DNA from: JAAYZX01 sp040770645
Lineage (GTDB): Bacteria > Actinomycetota > Thermoleophilia > RBG-16-64-13
Length of the DNA stretch: 64,000 bases
Reading direction: 5' to 3'
Assembly (NCBI GenBank): GCA_040770645.1
Contig: JAXGIS010000005.1
Span: 1-64,000, forward strand
Part shown: piece after piece, positions 1 through 9,778 of the stretch
Position numbering within the stretch: position 1 is the first letter of the stretch
Layout: each line of letters starts with the position of its first letter
The notes under the pieces: generated by a model
What the model saw: only the letters and a program-made list of their open reading frames with translations
The model's database searches: none
Told to the model about the DNA's origin: nothing
Translations under genes and position numbers: made by a program

Positions 1-1125
1 CCGGACAAGGTTTCCGACCAGATATCCGACGCCGTGCTCGACGCTATCATCAAGGATGACCCGGGGGCTCGGGTTGCCTGCGAAACGTATGTAACGACGG
101 GCCTTGCCCTCGTGGGCGGCGAGATAACGACGTCGAGCTACGTCAACGTCCCCGAGATCGTCAGGGAGACGGTGAAGGACATAGGGTACAACGATTCTTC
201 GATGGGCTTCGACTGGGAGACCTGCGCGGTCCTCACGGCCATCGACGAACAGTCCCCCGACATCGCCATGGGCGTCAACGAGACGGGCGACCACGAGCAG
301 GGTGCCGGCGACCAGGGCCTCATGTTCGGGTATGCCTGCAACGAGACGGCGGAGTTCATGCCCATGTCCATCATGTATGCCCACAAGCTCATCAGGAGGC
401 TCGCCGATGTCCGCAAGGACGGGACCCTTCCCTTTCTGCGCCCCGACGGCAAGAGCCAGGTCACGATTCGTTATCGTGACGGCCGACCACAGTTCATCAC
501 GGCGGTCGTATTGTCCCTCCAGCATCAAGAGGGCATAGACATCGATTCGCTCATGCGCCCCGACCTCATCGAACACGTGGTCCGGCCCGTTCTGCCCCCG
601 GATCTGTATGACCCAGATTTCAAGCACACCAAGCTGTATGTGAACCCCACCGGCAAGTTCGTGGTGGGCGGCCCCATGGGGGATACCGGCCTCACGGGTC
701 GGAAGATCATCGTGGATACTTACGGGGGTTTCGGTGGGCACGGCGGCGGCGCCTTCTCGGGCAAAGACCCCAGCAAGGTCGACCGCTCCGGCACCTATGC
801 GGCCCGCTATGTGGCCAAGAACGTGGTGGCGGCGGGGTTGGCTTCCCGCTGCGAAGTGCAGGTGGCCTACGCCATCGGCGTGGCGCGCCCGGTGAGTGTG
901 ATGGTGCACTGCTGCGGCACCAACGCGGTGGAGGAGGCGCTCATCGAGCGTCTGGTGGGGGAGCACTTCGATCTGCGTCCGGCGGCTATCATTCGTGATC
1001 TGGATCTCAAGCGGCCCATCTACGAGAAGACGGCCGCGTACGGGCATTTCGGACGAGAGGACCACGACTTCACGTGGGAGAAGACGGACAAGGCGGCGGC
1101 GCGGCGCGCAGCCGCAGGCCTGTAG
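1..1125 (+). CDS. metK: S-adenosylmethionine synthetase (MetK), 5' end cut by window edge
   Basis: Makes S-adenosylmethionine from methionine and ATP in the cytoplasm. The frame is open from base 1 and opens with PDKVSDQISDA, which normally follows a few residues after the start in this family, so only a short N-terminus is missing. The family signatures GAGDQG (about residue 96) and HGGGAFSGKDPSKVDRS (about residue 246) are present, and the body is unbroken to the TAG at 1125. The reading frame shows no damage, in contrast to the three genes that follow. Confidence 0.97.
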   Translation, partial: PDKVSDQISDAVLDAIIKDDPGARVACETYVTTGLALVGGEITTSSYVNVPEIVRETVKDIGYNDSSMGFDWETCAVLTAIDEQSPDIAMGVNETGDHEQGAGDQGLMFGYACNETAEFMPMSIMYAHKLIRRLADVRKDGTLPFLRPDGKSQVTIRYRDGRPQFITAVVLSLQHQEGIDIDSLMRPDLIEHVVRPVLPPDLYDPDFKHTKLYVNPTGKFVVGGPMGDTGLTGRKIIVDTYGGFGGHGGGAFSGKDPSKVDRSGTYAARYVAKNVVAAGLASRCEVQVAYAIGVARPVSVMVHCCGTNAVEEALIERLVGEHFDLRPAAIIRDLDLKRPIYEKTAAYGHFGREDHDFTWEKTDKAAARRAAAGL

Positions 1126-1134
1126 AGGAGGAGA

Positions 1135-1164
1135 GCCCCGGGGCGGCGGCGCCCGCCCCGGGGC
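1135..1164. terminator. Strong GC hairpin between metK and priA
   Basis: A perfect 12-bp stem (GCCCCGGGGCGG at 1135-1146 with its complement at 1153-1164) closes a 6-nt loop just after the metK stop. No T-run follows, so it may be a weak or attenuating terminator, or an RNA end-protecting structure. A purine-rich AGGAGGAG precedes it, too far from the chosen priA start to be that gene's ribosome binding site. Confidence 0.5.
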
Positions 1165-1178
1165 CGCATCCCGACCCA

Positions 1179-3421
1179 GTGGCGTGGCAGGTGGTGCCCC
1201 TACTGGCGGTGCGGTCGCTGAGCGACCGTGATTTCGATTATCTTCCCCCCGAATCCGGACCCCCCATCGAAATCGGTGGTTTGGTGCGCGTTCCCTTCGG
1301 TGGTCGCGTGGTGTTGGGGGTGGTCACGGGGCCGAGCGATGGGAGTTATCAGGCCGGCGGCCACGGCCACCGATTGCGGCGCATACACGAAGTCCTCGCG
1401 GCCACGGTTACCCCGGAGGAGTTCGAACTGGCCCGCGCCCTGGCCCAACAGTACTGCACCACACTGGGGGCGGCCCTGCTTGCCGTGAGCGCGGCCGCTC
1501 GATTGCCGGAAGCGGTGGGCGGGGGGCGCAGAGTGGGGTGGATCACCCCCCGCCGGGGAGCAGTGCCGGATGAGCCCCTGACCGCACGGCAACGGGTGGT
1601 GTGGGCGGCCCTGCCTCCAGGGGGGATGAGCGTGGCCGACGCCTGCAGAGCGTTGGGCTGCACACGGGCCCTGCTCAACGCCCTGGTTAAGAAGGGGGTG
1701 GCGGACTTGGAGCAGCGCAGCGGGCTGCATGAGGCAACCGTCGATGGGGACGACGCGGTGTGGCGGCCGCAAGCCACCGTGACGCTGACGGCAGAGCAGA
1801 GCCGCGCGCTCACTTGGTTGCAGACGGCCCTGGAGGACGGCGTGGCCGCGCACGCGCTCCTGTGGGGGGTCACGGGCAGCGGCAAGACCGAGGTCTACTT
1901 GGGTCTGCTGCGCGAAACCATTCGTAGGGGTCGGGGTGCCATCGTGTTGGTTCCCGAGATCGCACTGACCGACGCTTTGCAGCGGTATTTCGAGGAGGCG
2001 CTGGGACCGGGGGTGGTATCCGTTGTTCACAGCGGCTTGGCCCCTGCGGCCCGAGCCAGAGCGCTGCGTCGGGCTGAGAGCGGGCGATCTCCCGTTGTCA
2101 TCGGAGCGCGGTCGGCCGTTTTCGCACGGGTTCCACGATTGGGTCTCATCATCATCGATGAGTCCCACGACTCCTCCTACAAGAACGAAGAGGAACCCAG
2201 ATACCAAGCTCGCTGGGCTGCCCGCTGGCGCACTCAACGCCACGGCGCGTTGCTCCTGGAAGGTACGGCCACTCCTCGCTTGGAGACACTGGTGGAGAGC
2301 CGCAAGACGCTTCGGCTCCAAGATCCGGCCCACCGGAGGAGAGGTCCCCGAGGTAGAGGTGGTGGACATGCGGCGCCAAGGCAGGCGCGCCGTCACCCCG
2401 TGCGGCCCATTGCCTGCGGCAGACGCTGGCGGCGGCCGGCAGGCGGTTCTGCTGGTCAACCGACGGGGCACTCCGCATATCTCTTCTGCCCGGAGTGCGG
2501 TCACGTGGCATGTCCCAGATGCGACATCTCACTGACGCTGCACGCAGCGCCGCGTAGCGGGGTGGGAGGGGTATTGGTCTGTCATCACTGCGGGTACCGC
2601 TGACCGGCCGAGCCCTTGTGTTCGGTCTGCGGTTCGGCGGCCTTGGCCCGGGCCGTGGTGGGCACACAAGGCGTGGAGGAGGAAGTGCGCCGCTTCCTGC
2701 CCGAGGATCGCATATTCCGTCTGGACTCGACGTAGCCGTGTCGGAACCGGGCGCGCGCCACCCTCCACACCTTCGCGCGCTCGGCGCCGGGAGTCCTCCT
2801 GGGTACCCAGATGGTGGCCAAGGGCCACGATTTCCCGTGGGTCGATCTGGTGGTGGTGGTGGACGCAGACTCCGGCTCTATCTCCCCGACTTCCGAGCAG
2901 CCGAGCGAACGTTCCAGTTGCTCCGCCGGGTGTGTGCGGGCGGGCAGGGCGCAGAGGTGCTCCGGCAGGGCGCTGGTGCAGACCTGGAATCCCGATTCGC
3001 CGTGCATTAGAATGGCCGTATGGCGAGGAGCGGGCGTTTTACCGCCGGGAGTTGGATGAGCGTCGGCGTCTTGCTCCTGCGCCGCCACCATGCTGGTCAG
3101 GGTTGTGCTGGCCGGGAAAGGCGCGCGGATGATGGGGCGGCTCGCTTGGTGATGGATTCCCCCTGGTGGGCTGGCTGGGGAGCAGCGGGCAGCCGTGTGG
3201 GGCCCAACACAGCTACCGCGCATCTGGGAGCGCGAACGCCGGCAGGTGTTGGTGGTGTTGCCCAAGACGGATGCACCCTGTCGCGGCTGCGGGAGCACCT
3301 GTCCAACTTACGCGCCGCACTCCTTCGCCGAGGGGTCGATCTTATGGTGGACGTTGACCCGGAATGGTTCATGTGGTACCTGTGGCAGCAGCCCCAGGAC
3401 TTGAGGAGGGCGGCCGCATGA
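1179..3421 (+). CDS. priA: Primosomal protein N' / replication-restart helicase PriA, frame broken several times
   Basis: PriA reloads the replicative helicase at stalled forks. The first 1.4 kb is in one frame: N-terminal DNA-binding domain, Walker A GVTGSGKTEVY near 1867, and a Walker B-type box read as DESHDSSYK where the family usually has DEEH. Zinc-finger pairs CPEC and CPRC (about 2490-2520) and CHHC (about 2584) follow. After 2600 the homology hops frames: VAKGHDFPWVDLV (2815-2855), RRVCGRAGR (about 2920-2950, two frames), WNPDSP (about 2990) and VDVDPEWFM near the end. GTG 1179 was chosen because it puts PLLAVRSLSDRDFDYLPPE at the usual N-terminus. The near-normal total length suggests scattered indel errors rather than decay. 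The last bases overlap def. Confidence 0.85.
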
Positions 3422-3914
3422 GATAAGGACAATGGGAGACCCGGTACTGCGCGAGCGTGCCACGAAGTGACGCAGTTTGACGCTAAGCTTCGTGCTTTGG
3501 CCGAAGCTATGCTCGAAGTCATGGATGAAGCTGAGGGTATCGGACTGGCGGCGTCTCAGGTGTACTCAAGAGGCTGCTCGTGTGGCGGCACCCCGAGACG
3601 GGCGAGGCCACTGGCCTTCGTCAACCAGTCATCACCGAGAGATCGGCCGAAGTGCAGGCCGAGCCGGAGGGTTGCCTGTCGGTGCCCGGTTTCACGGTGG
3701 AAGTGCTCTCGGGCCGAACGCGGTGGTTGAGCCTGCGACCTGGAAGGCAACCCCATCACGTGCAAGGCCACGGCTCTTCTGGCACGTATCATGCAGCACG
3801 AGATCGATCATCTGGATGGGGTGCTCATATTGATCGTACCAGCGCCGAGGAACGCAGGCGTGTACTCAAGGAGCGCCGATGGCCCAAGAAGCGGGCGAGC
3901 GGCCCACGCGGTGA
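3418..3914 (+). CDS. def: Peptide deformylase, frameshifted
   Basis: Removes the formyl group from nascent proteins using a metal centre. All three family motifs can be read but in different frames: GIGLAASQV (about 3541-3565), EGCLSVPG (about 3668-3690, metal-ligand Cys) and QHEIDHLDGVL (about 3793-3825, both ligand His and catalytic Glu). The ATG at 3418 overlaps the priA stop (ATGA); one base is missing by the fourth codon. The end at 3914 comes from the frame reading MAQEAGERPTR-stop, which overlaps the fmt GTG by 4 nt. Enzyme identity is certain; intactness in the real genome is likely but not shown by this sequence. Confidence 0.82.
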
Positions 3915-4880
3915 GATTCGCCTTCGCCGCACTCCTGGCTTGGGCGCCTGGGTTCTGCGTGACCTGCTGACCGGCCGTCGCCCGGAGTTGTCAAATCCTC
4001 AGCCGCCCGTCCGCGGGGAAGGGGTCGGAAGGTGAGCGAATCCCCGGTGTCCTTGGCGGCGGCCGAGGCCGCCTTTCCGTGCTCATGCCGTTCGACATCA
4101 ACAGCGGCGAGGTTATAGGCTCGCTGGTGCGGCGCGGGTGGACGTCTTCGGTGGTGGCCGCTCTTGGTCAGTTGGCTTCGCGCCGATTTGCTGGATGCCC
4201 TCCTTGCATCAACGTGCACGCCTCGCTGCTGCCGGCGGTATCGGGGGCGGCTCCCATCCATTGGGCACTGAGGAACGGAGAGCAGACCACCGGGTCAGCA
4301 TCATGCGTATCATCGAGCCCCCGGATGCAGGCCCGGTGGCGGCGAGTGAGTCTCTCCATCAATCTCTGGGACGATGGGGCTCCTCGGTTGGCCGCGTGCC
4401 GGCCCTGCTGGGAGCACTGGCCATGGACAGAGCAGCGCTGCAGGCCACTGTCGACGGCACGGTCGTATGGCAGGACCAACCGGACCAGAGTACTTACGCC
4501 CCCAAGGTGACGGCGGCCGACAGAACGTTGATCTGCGGCTGTCGGCCCTGGCGTGCCACAATCTGGTGCGGGCGCTGGTGCCGGATACGGCGGCCGAGAT
4601 GTGGCCGAGGGGCCTACGTTGCGTGGCGCACATGGCCTGGTTGGACGAGGAGGATGCTCGCGTTCCCGAGGCCGGCGCTTCGGGTGCGGAACTGCCCGGC
4701 AGGCTCGCGCACAGCCGTGGAGCGCGCGGGAGGTTGTTCGTGGGCTGCGGCTCGGGTGCGCTGGAGATACTGGCCGTACAACCCGCAGGTCGTGGGGTCA
4801 TGGGTCACGCCGAGTTCCTCTGTGGCTACGGTGGGAGGCTGCCCGATTGCGTGCAGGTACCCGAAGCCGAGGCCGGCTGA
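3911..4880 (+). CDS. fmt: Methionyl-tRNA formyltransferase, frameshifted
   Basis: Formylates initiator Met-tRNA using 10-formyl-tetrahydrofolate; functional partner of the preceding deformylase. Pieces in different frames align in order with the family: VLRDLLTGRR near the N-terminus, LMPFDINS (about 4083), INVHASLLP (about 4208, with the catalytic His region), GAAPIHWALRNGEQTTG (about 4250-4300), YAPKVTAADR (about 4495) and a C-terminal domain ending VPEAEAG at 4880. GTG 3911 gives a GTGA overlap with def. At least four frame breaks are needed. rsmB, which often follows fmt, is not here: 4881-4982 holds no gene I can recognise. Confidence 0.8.
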
Positions 4881-4982
4881 TGGTGTTGGGCTCACGGATA
4901 CTGCGCGTCGGGCGCCGGGGGCCGTTGGGCTCCGCTCCTCGTCCACGGTGGCTTGTCGCCGCACCATGCAGGGAGGTTGACC

Positions 4983-5682
4983 ATGGCAATCCCACAGGAG
5001 CTGTTCGGAGAGAAAGCGCCCCCTGCTCATCGCACCGTCCATCCTGTCGGCCGATTTCGCCCGTCTTGGCGAGGAAATCCGCGCCATCGACGCGGCGGGG
5101 TGTGACTATGTCCATGTGGACGTCATGGACGGTCATTTCGTGCCCAACCTGACCATCGGGGCTCCGGTGGTGAAGTGGTTGGCGCCGGTGGTGCACGAGT
5201 CAGGGGCCTACCTCGACGTGCATCTGATGATCGATAACCCGGATGTCTTCCTGGACGATTTCGCCCAGGCGGGAGCCGACGCCTTAAGCGTGCACATCGA
5301 GACCTGCCCCCACATCCACCGCACGCTGGCGGAGATCAAAGAACGCGGCTTGAGCGCGGGTTTGGTGCTCAACCCCGGGACCGCGCTGGGCGCAATCGAG
5401 GAGGCGGCCCTCTTCGCGGACTACGTCTTGGTCATGAGCGTCAATCCCGGCTTCGGCGGCCAGCAGTTCATTAGTGAGAGCCTGTCAAAGCTACGAAGGG
5501 TCCGGGCTATGCTGCCGCCGGACGTGGCCCTGCAGGTGGACGGCGGTATGGCCGCCGACACCATACCCTCTGCGTTGGCTGCCGGTGCCGGATGGCTCGT
5601 AGCGGGCTCAGCCATTTACGGCGCCGAGGATCCGGCAGGGGAGTTCCGTCGTCTGCAGGCAATGGTGGCGCCGGGGTTGTGA
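4983..5682 (+). CDS. rpe: Ribulose-phosphate 3-epimerase, one frameshift near the start
   Basis: Interconverts ribulose-5-phosphate and xylulose-5-phosphate in the pentose phosphate pathway, the source of the ribulose-5-phosphate used by the riboflavin genes downstream. TIM-barrel signatures: APSILSADFARLGEEI, VHVDVMDGHFVPN (metal-binding His and Asp), DVHLMI, SVNPGFGGQQF, QVDGGM and AGSAIYG. The frame holding APSILSADF has no usable start codon. ATG 4983, six bases after GGGAGG, reads MAIPQELFGE in another frame, so one indel near 5010 joins them. The rest to the TGA at 5682 is clean. Confidence 0.9.
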
Positions 5683-5765
5683 CACTGCTCGCGAGGGCGT
5701 GACCACGCCGGAGATCCTAGTTCCAAGACTGGGCGGCGTGATATAGTGCACATGTTGAAACTCGG

Positions 5766-5876
5766 GTCTTCAGGGTTGGGTGCAATTCCCTACCGGCGGT
5801 TATAGCCCGCGAGCCCCCCGGGGCCGACCAGGTGAGATTCCTGGGCCGACAGTCAAAGTCTGGATGGGAGAAGGCC
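5766..5876 (+). promoter_or_regulatory. FMN riboswitch (RFN element)
   Basis: The conserved core can be read directly: GGGTGCAATTCCC, TACCGGCGGTTATAGCCCGCGA, GAGATTC, GCCGACAGTCAAAGTC and TGGATGGGAGAAGG, in the order of the six-stem RFN element. It lies about 85 bases ahead of ribD and is oriented to control the four-gene riboflavin operon. Binding of FMN would be expected to reduce expression. Ends are approximate. Confidence 0.93.
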
Positions 5877-5880
5877 GTCT

Positions 5881-5901
5881 GCACTGACGTCACGTCAGTG
5901 C
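5881..5901 (+). promoter_or_regulatory. Hairpin just after the FMN riboswitch (candidate expression platform)
   Basis: A 9-bp perfect stem, GCACTGACG and CGTCAGTGC, closes a 3-nt loop immediately 3' of the riboswitch aptamer. It is a near palindrome. No T-run follows, so it does not look like a classical intrinsic terminator; it could act by competing pairing, by Rho, or instead be a DNA operator. The role is inferred from position only. Confidence 0.45.
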
Positions 5902-5961
5902 GTCCGCTCCCTGACTCCCCGCAGACCCTGGTCGTGTGCCGGCGATACTGAGGTGTGGTAG

Positions 5962-7133
5962 GTGGTGGAGTCGCAAGACCGGGCGGTCCTCAATGCCGCC
6001 GACGAGGAGTGGCTGAAGCGCGCTCTCGATCTAGCGGAGCAGGGCAGAGGACGCACGGCACCTAATCCCATGGTGGGAGCCCTGGTGGTCAAGGACGGTG
6101 TGCTGCTCGGCGAAGGCTTCCACTGCCAAGCCGGAGATGACCACGCCGAGATGGCAGCCCTGCGGGCTGCTGCCCCAGGTGCGTCTCCACCGGACTTCGC
6201 CGGGCTTCTGCGCGGCGTCACCGTGTATGTGTCCCTGGAGCCGTGTGCGCATTACGGACGCACCCCGCCCTGCGCCGACCTCCTGGTGGCCTCCGGAGTG
6301 GAGCGTGTGGTGGTGGCGGCGCAAGATCCTTCACCTCGGGTCTGCGGCAAGGGATTGGCGCGCTTGCGCGAGGCCGGGGTGCAGGTGGTACTGGCCGGCG
6401 GCGCATTGGAGAGACGCGCCCGTAGGCAGAATGGACCGTTTCGGAAGTGGTCCACCACCGGACTTCCGTTCGTGACCTACAAATACGCCATGACGCTTGA
6501 TGGGCGCGTGGCCACGGAGTCCGGACACTCTGCCTGGATCTCAAACGAGGCGTCACGCCGGCTGGTGCATGAGGAGAGGGCGGCCTCTGACGCGGTACTG
6601 GTGGGCGCGGGGACGTTTGCGCGCCGACAACCCACTCCTCACCGCCAGAGACGTCGGGGCCGTGCGTGCGCCGCTGCGCGCTGGTTGTGGATCCGCGGTT
6701 GTCGCTCGGCCGAGAATGTGCGCTCGTGCGGAGTGTGGCGCAAGGCCCGGTGCTCGCGGTGTGCGGCGCGGCTGTGGACCAGGCGCGCGTGGACGAGGTG
6801 CGGGCGTGGGGGGTCGAGGTGGAAGTGGTCGAATCCGACGCCACCGGCCGGCCCCAGCCGCGGGCCGTGGCGCAGGCGCTGGGGGGACGGGGCGTACAGA
6901 GCATTCTGTTGGAAGGGGGGCCCACGCTGGCCGGGGCTTGGCGGGACAGCGGGTTGGTTGACCGGATCATGGCCTTCGTGGCCCCGAAACTGGCAGGGGG
7001 ACTGACGGTGCGGTCGCCGTTGCAGGCGGCCGGCGTATGGCGGATGGACGAGGCCGTACAACTCCAGGATGCGCGTGTGCGGGAGATCGCGGGGGATGTG
7101 TTGATAGATGGCTTTGTTAGTGATCCGTATTGA
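5962..7133 (+). CDS. ribD: Bifunctional riboflavin biosynthesis protein RibD (deaminase/reductase), two frameshifts
   Basis: Carries out the deamination and side-chain reduction of the pyrimidine intermediate in riboflavin synthesis. The N-terminal deaminase domain has APNPMVGALVV, DDHAEMAAL (zinc His, catalytic Glu) and the zinc pair in EPCAHYGRTPPCAD. The reductase domain starts near TYKYAMTLDGR. The frame breaks near 6620 (after LVGAGTF, rejoining at RADNPLLTARDVG) and again near 6675 (rejoining at VVDPRLSLGRE), then runs cleanly through SILLEGGPTLAGAW to the stop at 7133. First gene of the operon under the FMN riboswitch. Confidence 0.92.
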
Positions 7134-7164
7134 ACGAGAACATATACGTTAGAAGAGGAGCGGT

Positions 7165-7836
7165 GTGTTCACAGGCTTGATTGAAGAAGTGGGAACCGTA
7201 CTCCGGCTCGTGCGGAGCGGAGAAGGGGCCCATCTCTACGTACGGGCGCGCACGGTCCTAGGGGGTACACGTCTCGGCGACTCCATTGCGGTCAATGGGG
7301 CCTGCCTGACGGTGGTCAAGATGGATGGGTCGTCCTTCGCTGTGGATTGCATGCCGGAGACACTGGCTCATACCACGGTGGGCTCTCTCAAAGTAGGGGA
7401 TCCCGTCAATCTGGAACGGGCGCTGGCCGCCGGGGACCGCCTGGGAGGGCACTTGGTCCTCGGCCACGTGGATGCCGTGGGTGAAGTGCTGGCCGTACAG
7501 CCTCGTGGCATAGCGTGGGAGCTCCGTCTCTCGCTCCCCGAAGGCATGCGTGGGTACGTTGCTCCCAAGGGCTCCATCGCTGTTGACGGTATCTCTCTGA
7601 CCGTAACCGACGTGAGCGACACAGACTTCGGGCTCGGCATCATCCCCCATACCTTGGCGGCCACCACTCTCTCCGATGTGAAGGCCGGCCGCCGCGTGAA
7701 CCTGGAAGCCGATGTGTTGGCCCGGTACGTGCGGCAGGCTTTGCTGGCCATGGGCGGCATCGGCACGGACGCCGGTGCGCCGCCCCCGTCGCACGTCGGG
7801 CTCACGGCGGCCAAATTGCACGAGTTTGGATTCTGA
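7165..7836 (+). CDS. ribE: Riboflavin synthase, alpha chain (RibE)
   Basis: Dismutates two lumazine molecules to riboflavin. At 223 residues it has the expected two tandem barrel repeats, each with a recognisable entry (MFTGLIEEVG at residue 1 and GHLVLGHVDAVG near residue 97) and matched NGACLTV and DGISLTV segments. GTG 7165 is preceded by GAGGAG at a normal distance. The gene is intact and follows ribD by 31 bases. The symbol follows Gram-negative usage; in Bacillus the same protein is RibE/RibB by naming scheme. Confidence 0.96.
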   Translation: MFTGLIEEVGTVLRLVRSGEGAHLYVRARTVLGGTRLGDSIAVNGACLTVVKMDGSSFAVDCMPETLAHTTVGSLKVGDPVNLERALAAGDRLGGHLVLGHVDAVGEVLAVQPRGIAWELRLSLPEGMRGYVAPKGSIAVDGISLTVTDVSDTDFGLGIIPHTLAATTLSDVKAGRRVNLEADVLARYVRQALLAMGGIGTDAGAPPPSHVGLTAAKLHEFGF

Positions 7837-7899
7837 GGTCGGTGAACGGCTGATGGAACATAGAAACGAGCGGGCCGTGCCGGCCCGAGGAGGATGCAG

Positions 7900-9156
7900 A
7901 TGAAGAGGCAGGGCTCCCCATTCGCCACCATCGAGGAAGCGCTCGATGAGATCAAAGCCGGTCACATGGTAATCGTTTGTGATGACGAGAGCCGCGAGAA
8001 CGAGGGCGATCTCACCATGGCCGCTCAGTTCGTGACTCCGGACTCCATCAACTTCATGGCCAAGTATGGGCGTGGGCTGATCTGCCTGGCCATGACCCAG
8101 GAGCGCTGCGACGAACTCGGCCTGCATCCTATGACGCGCAACAATCAGTCTCGCTTCGAGACGGCGTTCACAGTCTCCATCGAAGCCCGCGTGGGTGTCA
8201 GCACGGGAATCTCGGCGGCGGATCGCGCGCGCACCATCCAGGTGGCCATCGATCCGCGCAGTCGGCCCGAAGACCTGGTGCAGCCGGGGCATGTATTCCC
8301 GCTGCGGGCCCGGCCGGGGGGTGTCCTCGAGCGCACGGGGCAGACGGAGGCTGCAGTGGATCTGGCGCGGCTGGCCGGTCTGAACCCGGCTGGAGTCATT
8401 TGCGAGATCATGAACGAAGACGGGACTATGGCGCGGGTACCCGATTTGGTCGATTACTGCGCGTTCCACGACATGAAGATGATCACGGTGGCGGATCTGA
8501 TCGAGTATCGTCGCCGCAATGAGAAGCTGGTGCGTAGGGGCGCAGAGGTGAAGCTGCCCACGCTTTGGGGAGAGTTCACGGCCATCGGGTACGAGAGTCT
8601 GCTCGACCATGAGCAGCATCTGGCGCTGGTGAAGGGCAGTGTGGCGGGTAAGGAGAACGTGCTGGTCCGCGTGCACAGCGAGTGTCTGACCGGCGACGTC
8701 TTCCATTCACTGCGCTGCGATTGCGGCGATCAGCTGGCGGCAGCCATGGAGATGATTGAGGAGGCGGGCGCAGGCGTTCTCCTGTACATGGCGCAGGAGG
8801 GGCGTGGGATCGGCCTACTCAACAAGTTGCGTGCCTACAAGCTGCAGGAGCAGGGGTTGGACACGGTAGAGGCCAATCTGCAATTGGGCTTTCCAGCCGA
8901 TCTGCGCGACTACGGCATTGGCGCTCAAATCCTGGTCGACTTGGGGTTGAGCTCCATCAGATTGCTGACCAACAACCCGCGCAAACTCGTTGGTCTTGAG
9001 GGCTACGGCCTGACCATTGCTGAGAGGGTGCCTCTGGAGATCAAACCTCGCCGTCAGAACGTGAGGTACTTGAGGGCCAAGCGGGAGAAGATGGGGCACA
9101 TGCTCCATCACCAAGGGCTCGACAAAGACGAGAAGGCCGGTAAGGGAGGCGAGTGA
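7900..9156 (+). CDS. ribBA: Bifunctional DHBP synthase / GTP cyclohydrolase II (RibBA)
   Basis: Makes both committed precursors of riboflavin: dihydroxybutanone phosphate from ribulose-5-phosphate, and the pyrimidine from GTP. The N-terminal DHBP synthase domain has DDESRENEGDL and NEDGTMARVPDL. The C-terminal cyclohydrolase II has the zinc motif with CLTGDVFHSLRCDCGDQL and the GTP-binding stretch QEGRGIGLLNK. ATG 7900 is preferred to ATG 7894 because GAGGAGG at 7887-7893 abuts 7894 but lies six bases from 7900. Intact, about 418 residues. Confidence 0.96.
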   Translation: MKRQGSPFATIEEALDEIKAGHMVIVCDDESRENEGDLTMAAQFVTPDSINFMAKYGRGLICLAMTQERCDELGLHPMTRNNQSRFETAFTVSIEARVGVSTGISAADRARTIQVAIDPRSRPEDLVQPGHVFPLRARPGGVLERTGQTEAAVDLARLAGLNPAGVICEIMNEDGTMARVPDLVDYCAFHDMKMITVADLIEYRRRNEKLVRRGAEVKLPTLWGEFTAIGYESLLDHEQHLALVKGSVAGKENVLVRVHSECLTGDVFHSLRCDCGDQLAAAMEMIEEAGAGVLLYMAQEGRGIGLLNKLRAYKLQEQGLDTVEANLQLGFPADLRDYGIGAQILVDLGLSSIRLLTNNPRKLVGLEGYGLTIAERVPLEIKPRRQNVRYLRAKREKMGHMLHHQGLDKDEKAGKGGE

Positions 9157-9668
9157 TGGCGGACGCAGTGGGTGCAACGTACGAAGGTAAACTACAGGGC
9201 GAGGGGCTGTCGTTCGGCATCGTCATCGGCCGCTTCAACGAGTTCATCTCCGGCAAGCTTCTGAGCGGGGCTCTCGATTGTCTGACCAGACACGGCGTGG
9301 CGCCCTCGTCCATTGAGGTGGCGTGGGTGCCGGGTGCGTTCGAGATACCATTGGTGGCTTCGAAGCTGGCGGCAGGGGGCGTTATGACGCAGTGCTCTGT
9401 CTGGGGGCTGTGATCCGTGGCTCCACACCGCACTTCGACTACGTGGCGGCCGAGGTGGCCAAAGGTGGCCAAAGTGGGCTTGGACACGGGAGTGCCGGTC
9501 ATCTTTGGCGTCTTGACCACCGACACCATCGAGCAGGCGGTGGAACGGGCGGGCACTAAGGGCTGGAGAACAAGGGGTGGGATGCTGCAGTGGCCGGCCC
9601 TTGGAGATGGCGAGCCTGCTCCAGGTTTTGGACGAGTTGGGGGGCTGGGGTCTACTCGAATCTCGTAG
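9156..9668 (+). CDS. ribH: 6,7-dimethyl-8-ribityllumazine synthase (RibH), frameshifted
   Basis: Joins the two RibBA-derived branches to lumazine, the substrate of RibE. ATG 9156 overlaps the ribBA stop and sits six bases after GGGAGG. Recognisable in order but across frames: IVIGRFNEFISGKLLSGA, VAWVPGAFEIPLVASKLA, YDAVLCLGAVIRGSTPHFDYV (catalytic His), VGLDTGVPVIFGVLTTDTIEQAVERAG and MASLLQVLDELG. Breaks fall near 9375, 9465 and 9560-9600. The true 3' end is uncertain because of these breaks; 9668 is a best estimate. Confidence 0.85.
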
Positions 9669-9680
9669 CGCTGGAGGGCG

Positions 9681-9709
9681 GGCGGCCGGCGCCGGAGGCG
9701 CCGGCCGCC
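9681..9709. terminator. GC hairpin after ribH (first of two)
   Basis: A perfect 13-bp inverted repeat, GGCGGCCGGCGCC then GGA then GGCGCCGGCCGCC. It lies between the convergent ribH and rpmB genes, immediately before a second hairpin. Confidence 0.6.
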
Positions 9710-9717
9710 GGACTTGA

Positions 9718-9754
9718 CGAGGCCGGGGGCGCCATGAGGGCGTCCCCGGCCTCG
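9718..9754. terminator. GC hairpin between convergent ribH and rpmB (second of two)
   Basis: An 11-bp perfect stem (CGAGGCCGGGG at 9718-9728 with CCCCGGCCTCG at 9744-9754), extendable inward by GCGCC/GCGT pairing. Placed between convergent genes it probably ends transcription from both sides. Neither side shows a long T-run. Confidence 0.65.
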
Positions 9755-9778
9755 GTCTCCGCTTCTCCGGTGGTACAG

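Noticed and set aside
1200..2504. 434-codon minus-strand open frame over priA
   Set aside because: Antisense shadow; the plus strand holds clear PriA helicase motifs.
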